Source of the DNA: Leucobacter coleopterorum
GTDB taxonomy: Bacteria; Actinomycetota; Actinomycetes; Actinomycetales; Microbacteriaceae
Direction: 5' to 3'
DNA: 64,000 nucleotides
Assembly: GCF_011382985.1 (NCBI RefSeq)
Contig: NZ_CP049933.1
Span: 2,046,001-2,110,000, forward strand
Below are positions 36,065 to 45,887 of this stretch, in pieces. Under the pieces are notes generated by a model. The model was not told the DNA's origin. It saw only the letters and a list, made by a program, of their open reading frames with translations, and ran no database searches. How positions within the stretch are numbered: the first letter of the stretch is position 1; each line of letters opens with the position of its first letter. The position numbers and the translations under genes are program-made.

Positions 36065-37677
36065 GAACGATTCCTTCCGAGTTTGCTGGACACGAAATTG
36101 GTGAGTTCAGCAAGTTCTGGTGATTTGAGTAGGCGAAGGCCAACTATGTAGACAATGGCAACCAAAGCAGCATCTACCGCCGCAAATACCAATGCAAGAA
36201 CGATTCCGTAATTAGGCAAAAGCTGCCCGATCAGTACGGTCAACAGGAGGCCCACCACAAGAGCGGGAATCGCCGCGATGACGTATCGAGAAAAGCTCGC
36301 AAGTATGCGTGTGGCGTCGATAAAACCGATTTTACGGCGCAACAGCACAACGGCCAGCACGGCCTGCAAAATAATGCTGAACCCAAAAACGACGCCGTAT
36401 GCAGGGCCGATCAGATCCTTTGGCAGCACCACCAAGCAGAGCGTTAGCGCAACAAGCAAAACGATCTGCACAGTCGTAAAAAAGAAAGGCGTGCGCGTGT
36501 CAGAGAGCGCGTAGAAAGAGCGTTGCACAACGAACAAGAAGCTGTACGCGGCAAGCCCCACCATGTAACACTGCAACACGATCGCAAACTGCTCGACAAG
36601 CTGCGGACTACTCCCGAGGCTAAACACGTAGCTAATAAAGGGTGCGGCAGAGAAAATGGCGACAGCAGCGAGCACCATGACAAGCGAAATCTGTCGGGCT
36701 GATGCGGAGAAGTCGGCACGGAACGCCGCAAGGCGACCGCTCTGGCCGGACTCGGCGAGTCTCGTAAAGTAGGCCGTACCCAATGAGACCGCAATCACCG
36801 AGTGCGGCAGCATGAAGATCAGCCAAGCATTTTGCATTGCAGCAGCAGACGCTCCATCACCCGTTGCAAGATTAATGACACGCTGGGTGATCAACCCACC
36901 AAGCTGCATAACGGTGATTGTCGCAAGGCTCCACCCTGCAATTTTCCCCGTGTGAGAAAGCCCGGTACCGCGCCATCTGAAGTCAGGCCGAAATCGAATG
37001 CCGACCCGGCGCCAGGAGGCAAAGAGCACGACGGCTTGCGCAATTACTCCGAGCGTCGCGCTGCCCGCAAGCACAGCGATCATGATCGGCGTCCAGTCCT
37101 CTGGAGTTCGGGTCCCGTCCCTATCCGACCCAAACATGATCACAAACACGACGATGCCCACTATGGCGACCACGTTATTCAATACCGGCGCCCAAGTAAA
37201 TGGACCAAAGACACTGCGCGCGTTCAGCACCTCACCGAGAACTGTATAGAGCCCATAGAAAACGATCTGTGGAAGACACCAGTACGCGAATGCAATAGCG
37301 AGGGCCCGCTGTGGGTCTCCCCAACCAGGTGTGAGTAACTCCATGATCCAAGGAGCCACCGCCATCACAATCGCAGTACCGGCGGCAAGCGCCACTAACA
37401 CCAGAGTGAGAATCTTATTGATGTAACCGGCACCACCGTCGGCACCTTTGGCCGCTTTCACGATTTGCGGCACCAGCACAGCGTTGATCATGCCGCCGGC
37501 CATGATCATATAAAGCGTATTGGGAAGCAAGTTTCCGTTTGCAAACGCATCCGCCGATTTCGACTCGACCATGCCGATCGCAAACACAAGAAGCATTGCC
37601 TTGGCAAACCCAAGCACCCGCGACACCATCGTTCCCGATGCCATCACCGCGCTTGAGCGCATCAAACTAGCTGCCAT
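36061..37677 (-). CDS. murJ: MurJ/MviN-family lipid II flippase
   Basis: It flips lipid II or a similar lipid-linked sugar across the membrane. The 538-residue protein has about 14 TM segments and MurJ features (SGTMVSRVLGFAKAML, NLLPNTLYMIMAGGMINAVLVPQIVKA, RSFYALSDTRTPF). It starts ATG 37677, sharing one base with the stop of the second femX, and overlaps the first femX at its end. Actinobacteria usually have a large MurJ near the origin, so this may be a second copy. Its composition looks slightly more AT-rich than its neighbours. Confidence 0.88.
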   Translation of the reverse strand: MAASLMRSSAVMASGTMVSRVLGFAKAMLLVFAIGMVESKSADAFANGNLLPNTLYMIMAGGMINAVLVPQIVKAAKGADGGAGYINKILTLVLVALAAGTAIVMAVAPWIMELLTPGWGDPQRALAIAFAYWCLPQIVFYGLYTVLGEVLNARSVFGPFTWAPVLNNVVAIVGIVVFVIMFGSDRDGTRTPEDWTPIMIAVLAGSATLGVIAQAVVLFASWRRVGIRFRPDFRWRGTGLSHTGKIAGWSLATITVMQLGGLITQRVINLATGDGASAAAMQNAWLIFMLPHSVIAVSLGTAYFTRLAESGQSGRLAAFRADFSASARQISLVMVLAAVAIFSAAPFISYVFSLGSSPQLVEQFAIVLQCYMVGLAAYSFLFVVQRSFYALSDTRTPFFFTTVQIVLLVALTLCLVVLPKDLIGPAYGVVFGFSIILQAVLAVVLLRRKIGFIDATRILASFSRYVIAAIPALVVGLLLTVLIGQLLPNYGIVLALVFAAVDAALVAIVYIVGLRLLKSPELAELTNFVSSKLGRNRS

Positions 37678-38783
37678 TAGTAGTAGGGATCCTTCCGCAC
37701 AGCGAGCGACCATCTTCTCATGAGTCGGTCGCCGAGCTTTACCCAGAAACTGTAGGCGCGACGATTGAGAGGCAGCTCAAAGGCGCCAACGTAGTCGGTA
37801 ATCTCGGGTGCGAAGGAGCGCTTAAACTGCCCCACACCGTGCAAGGGATGCGATTTGTCATCGGCACGATCGGCGGGCGGCGCACCACAAAAGTCGTGCA
37901 CAACTGCGCCGCGCTCGTTCGCCCAGCGAATCACTTCCCACTGCAGCGCGTGCGAGGCCCCGTAGGCGTTCTTCGCTCGCACCGAGGCGCCATCTTTGTA
38001 GGTGGTCTTCGCACCGAGCGCCATCGCAAACGCGCCCGCAACAAGCTCGGGTGAGCCGTCAGCACCGACAGCATGCGCAAAGAACATCTGCCCAGTGCCC
38101 TCGCGCTTAAAGGTCTGCCAAAACTCGCGGTAGTACTGCTCACTGCGCAGTACAAAGCGCCCCTCGGCGGTCTCGCGCAGCAGCTTATACAGCGCAGCAC
38201 AGTTCTCGTCGCTCGCCATGACGCGGGTCACCGCGATACCGTCGCGCCCCGCGCGATTGATTGCGTTGCGGGCCTTCTTGCCAAGACGGGCAAACACCTC
38301 GTCTTCGGTACCCGACACGTCCATCAGCACGGTCGAGGGGTTCGGGATCACGCGCACCGTCTCCACGTACCCGTCCTGCTGAATTGCAGCCGCAGCATCA
38401 AGCCCGAGCCGGGGCTCGATCTTCAACAGAAACGCACCGCATGATCTCGCAAACGAAGCCACCGCAGCAGAAACCTCAAGCACCGCGGCAGCGTCCTCAC
38501 CTGCGGGCCCAGCGGGCAGGTGCCACCACTCCCCCAGAAACGGCACCCGCTTCGCGAGCACCGAGACGGCAATCGCTGGGCGATCCGGCCGGGTCACCAC
38601 CAGCCGATACTGCCGATAGCGCCCTTCCTTCTGCTTGACGTCGAGGTAGCAGCTACCGCCCCAGACCTCGCCACCACCGGGATTGGCAGCGACAAGAGCA
38701 TCCCAATCGGCGTATTCCCGATCGGTTGCGAGACGCGCAGCGACCTCGCCGCCGCCCGCAGTACGCGCGACGACGCGAGACAC
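37677..38783 (-). CDS. FemABX-family aminoacyltransferase, second copy
   Basis: This is a second lipid II aminoacyltransferase candidate, 368 residues and unbroken. It has a two-GNAT layout with GEVWGGSCYLDVKQKEGRYRQY, ARLGKKARNAINRAGRDGIAV and the C-terminal GASHALQWEVIRWANERGAVVHDFCGAPP. It is clearly a paralogue of the protein at 35040-36064 and not a duplicate. The GTG start follows the RNase J stop by three bases. With murJ between the two copies, the group probably builds and exports bridged lipid II. Confidence 0.86.
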   Translation of the reverse strand: MSRVVARTAGGGEVAARLATDREYADWDALVAANPGGGEVWGGSCYLDVKQKEGRYRQYRLVVTRPDRPAIAVSVLAKRVPFLGEWWHLPAGPAGEDAAAVLEVSAAVASFARSCGAFLLKIEPRLGLDAAAAIQQDGYVETVRVIPNPSTVLMDVSGTEDEVFARLGKKARNAINRAGRDGIAVTRVMASDENCAALYKLLRETAEGRFVLRSEQYYREFWQTFKREGTGQMFFAHAVGADGSPELVAGAFAMALGAKTTYKDGASVRAKNAYGASHALQWEVIRWANERGAVVHDFCGAPPADRADDKSHPLHGVGQFKRSFAPEITDYVGAFELPLNRRAYSFWVKLGDRLMRRWSLAVRKDPYY

Positions 38784-38786
38784 GAG

Positions 38787-40463
38787 CTACACCACCACCA
38801 CGACTGGAACGATCATCGCCTTGCGACGCAGCTTCGTTCCGACCCAGCGACCGACTGTGCGACGCACGATCTGCTGCAGCTGATGGTGATCCTTCATACC
38901 CTCCTTCATGGCCTGCTGCAGCGCATCGGCGATCTGGGGCTTGATCGAGTCGAAGACGTGCTGGTCCTCAGCTACACCCTTGGCGTGAATCTCGGGGCCC
39001 GACACGATCTGCGCGAGGCTGGTCTCAACCACGGTGATCACCGAGATGAACCCTTCTTCCGCCAGCGTGCGGCGATCCCGCAGGTCATCGTCGGTCACTC
39101 GTCCGACGCTCTTACCGTCGACATAAATGAAGTCGATGTCGATCTGGCCGACCGCGCGCGCGACGCCGTTCGAGAGATCAACCACCGTGCCATTTTCGGC
39201 GATGACAGTGCGGTTCTGCGGCACACCCGTCTCAATCGCGAGTGCGGCGTTTGCCACGAGCATGCGGTATTCGCCGTGGATCGGCATCACGTTCTTCGGT
39301 TTCACGATGTTGTAGCAGTAGAGCAGTTCGCCCGCGGCGGCGTGACCCGAAACGTGCACCTTGGCATTGCCCTTGTGCACGACGTTGGCACCGAGCTTCA
39401 TCAGTCCATCGATAATGCGGTAAATCGAGGTCTCGTTACCGGGGATTGAGCTGGAGGCCAGAATGACCGTGTCACCCTCGCCGACCTCAACCTGGTGCTC
39501 CTGATTGACCATGCGACTGAGCACAGCCATAGGCTCACCCTGCGAACCGGTGGACATGTAGACGATGCGGTGATCCGGAATGTCACCGCTCTTCTTCAGG
39601 TCAACGATCACGCCGTCTGGCACGTTGAGGTAGCCAAGATCGGAAGCGATTTTCATGTTGCGCACCATCGAGCGGCCGAGCAGCACGACACGGCGGCCGT
39701 TGGCGTGCGCGGCGTCGAGCACCTGCTGCACGCGGTGCACGTGGCTCGAGAAGCTTGCGACCACAACCTTGCCGCGGGTCTTTGCGATGACCTGTTCGAT
39801 CACGGGTCCGATGTTCTTCTCGGAGGGCGTGAACCCGGGCACGTCAGCGTTGGTCGAGTCGGTCATGAAGAGGTCAACACCCTCTTCACCGAGGCGGGCG
39901 AACGCGCGCAGATCGGTGATGCGGCCGTCGAGCGGCAGCTGATCCATCTTGAAATCACCCGTGCCAATAACAAGGCCGGCCTCGGTGCGGATCGCAACCG
40001 CGAGCGCATCGGGAATCGAGTGATTGACCGCCACGAACTCAAGATCGAAGGGCCCGTAATTGACGCGGTCCCCTTCTGCGACCTCACGAGTCTTCGGGGT
40101 GATGCGGTGTTCCTTGAGCTTGGCCGAGATGAACGCCAGCGTCAGCTTGGAGCCGACCAACGGGATGTCTTCACGCTTCTTCAGCAGATAGGGGACGCCA
40201 CCAATGTGATCCTCGTGGCCGTGCGTCAGCACGATCGCGACGATGTCGCCGAGGCGATCCTCGATCTTGGTGATATCGGGCAGGATCAAATCCACACCCG
40301 GGTGCTGCACCTCTGGGAAGAGCACACCACAATCGACGATCAGCAGTTTGCCGTCGATTTCGTAAACGGTCATGTTTCGACCGACCTCACCGAGACCACC
40401 CAGCGGTGTGATGCGCAGGGTGCCTTTCTCGAGTGCGGGCGGAGCGTAAGGCGGATTGGGCAC
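38787..40463 (-). CDS. rnj: Ribonuclease J
   Basis: RNase J is a 5'-3' exonuclease and endonuclease for mRNA decay and rRNA maturation. The 558-residue protein has the metallo-beta-lactamase motif HGHEDH (81-86), TDSTNAD, the beta-CASP domain (VVASFSSHVHRVQQVLDAA) and HVSGHAAAGELL. The C-terminus ends PVVVVV. It follows dapA by 14 bases, the usual actinobacterial order. Confidence 0.95.
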   Translation of the reverse strand: MPNPPYAPPALEKGTLRITPLGGLGEVGRNMTVYEIDGKLLIVDCGVLFPEVQHPGVDLILPDITKIEDRLGDIVAIVLTHGHEDHIGGVPYLLKKREDIPLVGSKLTLAFISAKLKEHRITPKTREVAEGDRVNYGPFDLEFVAVNHSIPDALAVAIRTEAGLVIGTGDFKMDQLPLDGRITDLRAFARLGEEGVDLFMTDSTNADVPGFTPSEKNIGPVIEQVIAKTRGKVVVASFSSHVHRVQQVLDAAHANGRRVVLLGRSMVRNMKIASDLGYLNVPDGVIVDLKKSGDIPDHRIVYMSTGSQGEPMAVLSRMVNQEHQVEVGEGDTVILASSSIPGNETSIYRIIDGLMKLGANVVHKGNAKVHVSGHAAAGELLYCYNIVKPKNVMPIHGEYRMLVANAALAIETGVPQNRTVIAENGTVVDLSNGVARAVGQIDIDFIYVDGKSVGRVTDDDLRDRRTLAEEGFISVITVVETSLAQIVSGPEIHAKGVAEDQHVFDSIKPQIADALQQAMKEGMKDHHQLQQIVRRTVGRWVGTKLRRKAMIVPVVVVV

Positions 40464-40477
40464 TGGGCCTCCTGTTG

Positions 40478-41470
40478 TTAGCGAGTGGTGCCTGCGATTT
40501 TGGGCAGGGCACCGCCGGCAGCCGCGTTGCGGTCCGGCCTGAAGTTTGAAAGATCGATGCCGAGTACATCTGCGTTTGGCAGGCTGCTGACGAGCGACAA
40601 CTCATCTTCAATGAGAGCGGCTTCCCACTCTTCCGGTCCAACCAGCGGCAAACGCACACGCGGGCTGCCAATGCGCCCAAGGCCGTGCAAAATGTACTTC
40701 GCAGCAACCGTGCCGGGCACGTGCGTCATGACGGCGCGCACGAGCGGCTCGAGGCTCTGGTGAGCATCGCGTGCGGTATGCAGGTCGCCAGCGTTCACCG
40801 CGTCAACAATCACGCGGTACGGAGCCGCAGCGATATTCGCGGTAACGCCAATGAGTCCCGTCGCACCAATTGCGAGATGCGGCAGCACGTTGGCATCGTC
40901 ACCCGAGAAGTACATGAGGTCAGTCTGGTTCAGCACGCGGCTGACCTCACTGAAGTCACCCTTTGCATCTTTCACCGCGAGAATGTTCGGGTGTTTTGCG
41001 AGGCGCAAGATCGTTTCGTACTTGATCGGAACGCCTGTGCGACCCGGGATGTCGTACAGAATGACAGGCAAGTCGGTAGCGTCGGCCACCATGCGGAAGT
41101 GCGTGAGCAGACCGGCCTGGGTTGGCTTGTTGTAGTAGGGCGTGACGATCATGACACCGTCTGCCCCGGCCTTTTCACTGGCCTTGTAAAGCTCGATGGC
41201 GTGTGCGGTCTCGTTAGATCCGCCACCCGTAATCACCTTCGCGCGCCCACCGGACACCGACTTTGCGACCTCAACGAGCTTGATCTTCTCGGGGTCGGTG
41301 AGTGTGCTCGTCTCGCCGGTCGTGCCGGTCACGACGATGCCGTCGGCACCACTCACGATGCAGTTATCGATGTGCTGTTCAACAGCGACCCAGTCGACTT
41401 CGCCGTCCGCCTGGAACGGAGTAACGAGCGCAACGAGGACCTGTCCGAAGGGATTTTCTACGTTTGCCAC
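40478..41470 (-). CDS. dapA: 4-hydroxy-tetrahydrodipicolinate synthase
   Basis: It condenses pyruvate with aspartate semialdehyde, the first step to lysine and diaminopimelate. The 330-residue TIM-barrel aldolase has the TTGE motif (50-53), Tyr139 (ILYDIPGRTG) and the Schiff-base Lys167 (NILAVKDAKGDF). dapB lies four genes upstream and dapF about 20 kb away. It starts shortly after dfrA on the same strand. Confidence 0.96.
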   Translation of the reverse strand: MANVENPFGQVLVALVTPFQADGEVDWVAVEQHIDNCIVSGADGIVVTGTTGETSTLTDPEKIKLVEVAKSVSGGRAKVITGGGSNETAHAIELYKASEKAGADGVMIVTPYYNKPTQAGLLTHFRMVADATDLPVILYDIPGRTGVPIKYETILRLAKHPNILAVKDAKGDFSEVSRVLNQTDLMYFSGDDANVLPHLAIGATGLIGVTANIAAAPYRVIVDAVNAGDLHTARDAHQSLEPLVRAVMTHVPGTVAAKYILHGLGRIGSPRVRLPLVGPEEWEAALIEDELSLVSSLPNADVLGIDLSNFRPDRNAAAGGALPKIAGTTR

Positions 41471-41479
41471 CGTACTAGG

Positions 41480-42043
41480 CTACCGGACATTACTGCGCTC
41501 GCCGCCAGAACCCCGCCGATTGCCCGTGTGTGGATCAGGCGAAGATCGGTCGCGTACCCAGCGCTCGAAGCAATAGCCGAGCCCTGAAGCCGCTGTGAGC
41601 GGGGTTCCCGGATCCTGCAACCGCCAGGCCGGGTCACCCTCAAACTCGGGCGCAAACGTGTCGGCATCGGGCACGTCGAGCTCGATCCGCGTCACCACGA
41701 GTTCATCGGCAAGCGGCAGGGCCTCGCGGTAAAGCTGTCCCCCACCCATGATCCAGGCGTCTTCACTGGCGTAGTCAATCGCGGCGGCGAGGGAGGCCAC
41801 CACGGTCGCGCCCTCCGCCACGTAGTCGGGATCACGCGTCACCACAATGTTCACGCGCCCCGGCAGCGGCCGAAACCGCTCGGGCAGCGACTCCCAGGTG
41901 CGGCGCCCCATAATCACAGGGGCACCCAGCGTCACACGCTTGAAGTGAGCCAGGTCTTCGGGCAGGTGCCACGGCATCACGCCGTCTCGCCCGATTGCAC
42001 GGCCACGGGCTTCGGCCCAGATCATGCCGAGGCGATGCGTCAT
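41480..42043 (-). CDS. dfrA: Dihydrofolate reductase
   Basis: It regenerates tetrahydrofolate after thymidylate synthesis. The 187-residue protein has the DHFR features [45 protein letters not shown] and [19 protein letters not shown] 20-25-residue polar tail ([18 protein letters not shown]) goes beyond the fold. Its start overlaps the thyA stop, so the pair is coupled. Confidence 0.95.
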   Translation of the reverse strand: MTHRLGMIWAEARGRAIGRDGVMPWHLPEDLAHFKRVTLGAPVIMGRRTWESLPERFRPLPGRVNIVVTRDPDYVAEGATVVASLAAAIDYASEDAWIMGGGQLYREALPLADELVVTRIELDVPDADTFAPEFEGDPAWRLQDPGTPLTAASGLGYCFERWVRDRSSPDPHTGNRRGSGGERSNVR

Positions 42044-42843
42044 ACAGCCACCGGCGCCTTAATTCCGGGGTGGTGCTCGTAGCCAACAACTTCAAAATCG
42101 TCGAGAGTGTAATCGAAGATCGAGTCCGCCTTGCGAAGTTTAAGTTGCGGGTACGGGAAGGGATCCCGAGCCAGCTGCCGCTCAACCTGCTCGACGTGGT
42201 TGTCGTAGATGTGGCAGTCACCACCGGTCCACACGAATTCCCCCGGCTCAAGCCCGGTCTGCTGCGCGATCATAAGGGTGAGCAGCGCGTAGCTTGCGAT
42301 GTTGAAGGGCACACCGAGAAACATGTCGGCCGAGCGCTGGTACAACTGGCACGAGAGCTTGCCATCGGCAACGTAGAACTGGAAAAACGCGTGGCACGGC
42401 GCGAGCGCCATCTGGTCGAGTTCTGCAACGTTCCAGGCTGAAACAATCAGACGACGCGAATCCGGGTTCACCCGGATCTGCTCGACCACCTGCGAAATCT
42501 GGTCAATGCTCTCACCGTTAGGAGTTGGCCAGGATCGCCACTGTACCCCGTATACGGGCCCGAGGTCACCATCGGCGTTCGCCCACTCGTCCCAGATCGT
42601 CACGTCGTTCTCACGGAGAAATCCGACGTTGCCCTCGCCGCGCAAGAACCACAGTAGCTCAACCGCGACGGACTTAAAGTGTACGCGCTTTGTCGTGATC
42701 AGCGGGAAAGACTCGGCGAGATCAAAACGGATCTGTCGCCCAAACAGGCTACGGGTGCCGGTGCCGGTGCGGTCCGACTTTGGGGTGCCGGTCTCCAGCA
42801 CTTCGCGCAACAGGTTTTCATAGGGAGTCAGGATCGCAGTCAC
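42040..42843 (-). CDS. thyA: Thymidylate synthase
   Basis: It methylates dUMP to dTMP with methylene-THF, giving DHF for DfrA. The 267-residue protein has the catalytic Cys150 in [12 protein letters not shown], then [26 protein letters not shown] and the C-terminal PGIKAPVAV. It overlaps dfrA. A terminator lies between it and the APC permease gene upstream. Confidence 0.97.
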   Translation of the reverse strand: MTAILTPYENLLREVLETGTPKSDRTGTGTRSLFGRQIRFDLAESFPLITTKRVHFKSVAVELLWFLRGEGNVGFLRENDVTIWDEWANADGDLGPVYGVQWRSWPTPNGESIDQISQVVEQIRVNPDSRRLIVSAWNVAELDQMALAPCHAFFQFYVADGKLSCQLYQRSADMFLGVPFNIASYALLTLMIAQQTGLEPGEFVWTGGDCHIYDNHVEQVERQLARDPFPYPQLKLRKADSIFDYTLDDFEVVGYEHHPGIKAPVAV

Positions 42844-42872
42844 CCCGCAAGTGTACCTCCGATGCGATCAAA

Positions 42873-42905
42873 AACGGCCTGGACCCCACCGGGATCCAGG
42901 CCGTT
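42873..42905 (-). terminator. Intrinsic terminator after the APC permease gene
   Basis: AACGGCCTGGA (42873-42883) pairs perfectly with TCCAGGCCGTT (42895-42905). On the minus strand the stem is followed by a T-run (TTTTTGATC). Confidence 0.88.
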
Positions 42906-42923
42906 CTCTGTCAGCAGACGCGA

Positions 42924-44519
42924 CTAGTTGAGTCCGTCATCAAACACGTCGACGGCGGAGGTATCGTCACTCGCGTCTGCCCGCGAGAGCACACGCCCGT
43001 GGAAGAAGTCAGGCTGCGCCTTCGCCTGAACAAACATCAGCACGACGCCAAGCCCGAGCACAACAACACCAATGATGCCTACAAGACCGATGCCTGCGAT
43101 GTTGCTGCCCGATCCGAAGTCGGGATCCATGCTGTCGATGGTGGTCTGCACGAACACTACAAGCAATAGGATGCCACCAATCGCGGGAAGCACGATCTTC
43201 GAGATCATGGAGCTGAGTCCTTCGCGGCGCGCTGTCTTGCGGAAGTACCACGGGCTCGCGAGAGCCGTAATGCCGTAGTAGAAGCACACCATCATGCCGA
43301 GCGCGGTGATCGTGTCCCAGAGCACGTCCTCGCTAATGAAGCGCATGACCGCGTAGAAAACTGAAGCAACAATCGAAGACCACAACAGTGCCACGTAGGG
43401 CGACTTGTACTTCGGGTGGATGCGCTTGATCGAAGAGGGCAGCGCCTTGTAGTGCGACATCGCGAGCAGCGTGCGTGCGGGAGAGATGGCGGTCGAGTTG
43501 ATCGAGGCCAGTGCGCTCACAAGAATCGCGAGCGACAGCAGAATCGCAGCCGGCCCCATGACGGGGTGCGCGAGAGCTGCAAACACGTTCTCGGCAATGT
43601 CTGGGTTGTTGAGGCCCGTACCGGTATCGCCGAGGCCGGAGTAAGCAACCGTCGCCGCGGCGGTGCCGACGTAGAGCACAACGAGGATCGCGACAAGAAT
43701 CATCGCGGCTTTACTCTCGGTCGAGAGACGACCCTTCGATGGTTTGGTCTCTTCGCCCATGGTCAGCACGGTGTCCCAGCCCCAGTAAACAAAGATCGAT
43801 ACGGCAATGCCCGCTGCAAAGGCGCTGAAACTATCCACCTCAAGCGGGTTAAACCACGAAAGGTCGGGCATTTGACCGGCAGCATTATTGGGATCAGCCG
43901 CACCGATAAACATGGCAGCGATGAACCACACCAGCACGGCCATCTGGAAGACAACGGTGATGTACTGGAACACTTTGGTAGAGGTCATGCCCCGAAACGA
44001 AATGAACGTGGCGATCGCCATGAACGCGAGACACACCGCGATGTTGATGAACTTGTTGCCCGCAATCTCAGCGATAGAAGGGTCATCAAACAAGATACCA
44101 AGCGATTGGAAGAGAAACTCTACCGCGATGCCGGCGAGGTTTGAGAGCACCAGCACGGTCGCGGCGATGAGGCCCCAGCCCGCCATCCATCCAATCCACG
44201 GGCCGAAAGCGCGGGTGGCCCAGGTGAACGACGTACCCGAATCGGGCATGGCCGAATTCAGCGCGCGATATCCCAGCGCTACCAGCAGCATGGGAATGAA
44301 GCCCATGAGAAAAATTGCGGGGGTTTGATGCCCGACTTCGCTGGCTGCGGGACCGATCGCGGCAGTCAGGGTGTACGCCGGGGCACAGGTCGAGATCCCG
44401 ATGACGAGTGCACCAAGCACACCAACAGTTCCGGAGGGAAGCCCTTTCTTACTGATCCCGGTGACTGAATCGAGTGTTCGAGTCTCCGGTGCGGGGGCAT
44501 TCAGGTCGTATTTGGCCAC
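42924..44519 (-). CDS. APC-family amino acid permease
   Basis: It is a secondary transporter for amino acids or amines. The roughly 531-residue protein has about 12 TM segments and APC features: GVLGALVIGISTCAPAYTLTAAIGP near the start, PDSGTSFTWATRAFGPWIGWMAGW and WGWDTVLTMGEETKPSKG. I place the start at GTG 44519 (VAKYDLNAP), though an in-frame ATG at 44555 is possible; neither has a strong ribosome-binding site. It is a single-gene unit with its own terminator. The substrate is unknown. Confidence 0.85.
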   Translation of the reverse strand: MAKYDLNAPAPETRTLDSVTGISKKGLPSGTVGVLGALVIGISTCAPAYTLTAAIGPAASEVGHQTPAIFLMGFIPMLLVALGYRALNSAMPDSGTSFTWATRAFGPWIGWMAGWGLIAATVLVLSNLAGIAVEFLFQSLGILFDDPSIAEIAGNKFINIAVCLAFMAIATFISFRGMTSTKVFQYITVVFQMAVLVWFIAAMFIGAADPNNAAGQMPDLSWFNPLEVDSFSAFAAGIAVSIFVYWGWDTVLTMGEETKPSKGRLSTESKAAMILVAILVVLYVGTAAATVAYSGLGDTGTGLNNPDIAENVFAALAHPVMGPAAILLSLAILVSALASINSTAISPARTLLAMSHYKALPSSIKRIHPKYKSPYVALLWSSIVASVFYAVMRFISEDVLWDTITALGMMVCFYYGITALASPWYFRKTARREGLSSMISKIVLPAIGGILLLVVFVQTTIDSMDPDFGSGSNIAGIGLVGIIGVVVLGLGVVLMFVQAKAQPDFFHGRVLSRADASDDTSAVDVFDDGLN

Positions 44520-44660
44520 GTGACATCCGTGCTTTCTGGCGCGTTGAGCGCTCATTGCTCTAAGGAGAAATGATCATTCCACGGGGTCATGGGGCCCCGA
44601 CGCTTTCTCCCCGCGGACGATTGTAAGCAGAACCTGCGAAAATGCCTAATTTACGTGAGA

Positions 44661-45128
44661 TTACCTTCGGATTTCGTTGCGTTCCAGCGAGATCGCCTGT
44701 CGTATGGCCCCTCGAGCCCGTTTTCGGTCGCCACAAGCGTCATACACGATTCCAAGCCGCATCCAAGCCTGCCAAGAGCCGGGATCAGCCTCGGCTTCTG
44801 CCTGATATCGCGGAAAAGCCGCGTCGGCTTGTTCCCGGTCGGGTCGCCCGGTCGGCGAAACGTCAACCCGCTCGTCGGGCATGAGCCCCGCTTGCTCGAG
44901 GCGATCCGCAAGCCTGGTGGCCTGCCTGCCAAACATGATCTCACGCAGGAGCGCCCAGACCCCAATGATCGGCAGTATGAGCATGGCTACACCCATGACA
45001 ATCGGGATCGCTTGTCCCGAGGCTAGCAGCGCCATCGCACGGATGCCAACAAACCCGAAGTACAGCACCAGCAACACGCTGATGGTGACGACGCCAAGGA
45101 TGGCGCGTGATCGTGCTCCCATACTCAC
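44661..45128 (-). CDS. Membrane protein with TPR-like C-terminus
   Basis: The 155-residue protein has two N-terminal TM segments (about 10-30 and 42-62). Its cytosolic part ends in a single TPR-like helix pair (PGSWQAWMRLGIVYDACGDRKRARGAIRQAISLE). The function is unknown. Its start overlaps the dapB stop (GTGA), so it is translated with dapB; whether that is functional is unclear. An ATG six bases further in is an alternative start. Confidence 0.7.
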   Translation of the reverse strand: MSMGARSRAILGVVTISVLLVLYFGFVGIRAMALLASGQAIPIVMGVAMLILPIIGVWALLREIMFGRQATRLADRLEQAGLMPDERVDVSPTGRPDREQADAAFPRYQAEAEADPGSWQAWMRLGIVYDACGDRKRARGAIRQAISLERNEIRR

Positions 45129-45877
45129 AGGCCCCTCTGGTTTGCGAGAATGCCGTCGAGGCCAAGCACACTCTCTAGCCCCACGGTCAGGCCGCTGGCC
45201 GCCTGAAGCGCAGCAAGGGCAGCCACAATGCCCGCACGGTAGGCCTCGTCTGAGTGCGTGTCGTGGGAAATCGAGAGCACCTCGCCCGGCCCGCCGAGGC
45301 GGACCTCTTGCTTCGCGACAACTCCCGAGAGGCGGAGACTATGCACCGGGATACCCGCGACAAGTTCGCCACGGGCTGGCTGCTCGGCGAACGGGGCCGC
45401 GACGGGCTTACCATCGCGTGCCGCAGCCATAAGCTCAGCGGTGCGCACAGCGGTTCCCGACGGGGAGTCAACCTTGGCCGGGTGGTGTGCCTCGATAATC
45501 TCGATCGAGTCATAGAGCGGTGCCGCAATCTGCGAGAGCACAGTGCCAAGCACTGAACCAAGCGAAAAGTTTGGCACTACGATAACGGCGGCGTCCAATC
45601 CAGCAATGCGTTCACGCAGCGGGCCAAGCTTCGCCTCTGACCAGCCGCTTGTGCCCACCAGCACTCGCTGACCGCGACTCAGGGCTCGCTCTACAATCGC
45701 GGGAGAGGCGTCTGGGTGACTCACGTCAACAAGAATCTGGGCTTCTGCGCCCTCTTCGGCATCCGAGCGGCTCGAGAGTTTTGCAACCAGTTCGTAAGCG
45801 GGATCGGCTTCGACGATTTCGCAGACGAGGCGGCCCAAGCGTCCGGTCGCACCGGCCACAGCAACTTTGACAGTCAT
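45125..45877 (-). CDS. dapB: 4-hydroxy-tetrahydrodipicolinate reductase
   Basis: It reduces the DapA product in lysine/DAP synthesis. The 250-residue protein starts MTVKVAVAGATGRLGRLVCEIV (Rossmann motif), has LVGTSGWSE, NFSLGSVLG and the substrate motif EAHHPAKVDSPSGTA. The ATG at 45877 is the point where homologues begin. It lies ten bases after the M16 peptidase gene. Confidence 0.95.
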   Translation of the reverse strand: MTVKVAVAGATGRLGRLVCEIVEADPAYELVAKLSSRSDAEEGAEAQILVDVSHPDASPAIVERALSRGQRVLVGTSGWSEAKLGPLRERIAGLDAAVIVVPNFSLGSVLGTVLSQIAAPLYDSIEIIEAHHPAKVDSPSGTAVRTAELMAAARDGKPVAAPFAEQPARGELVAGIPVHSLRLSGVVAKQEVRLGGPGEVLSISHDTHSDEAYRAGIVAALAALQAASGLTVGLESVLGLDGILANQRGL

Positions 45878-45887
45878 GGAACTCAAA

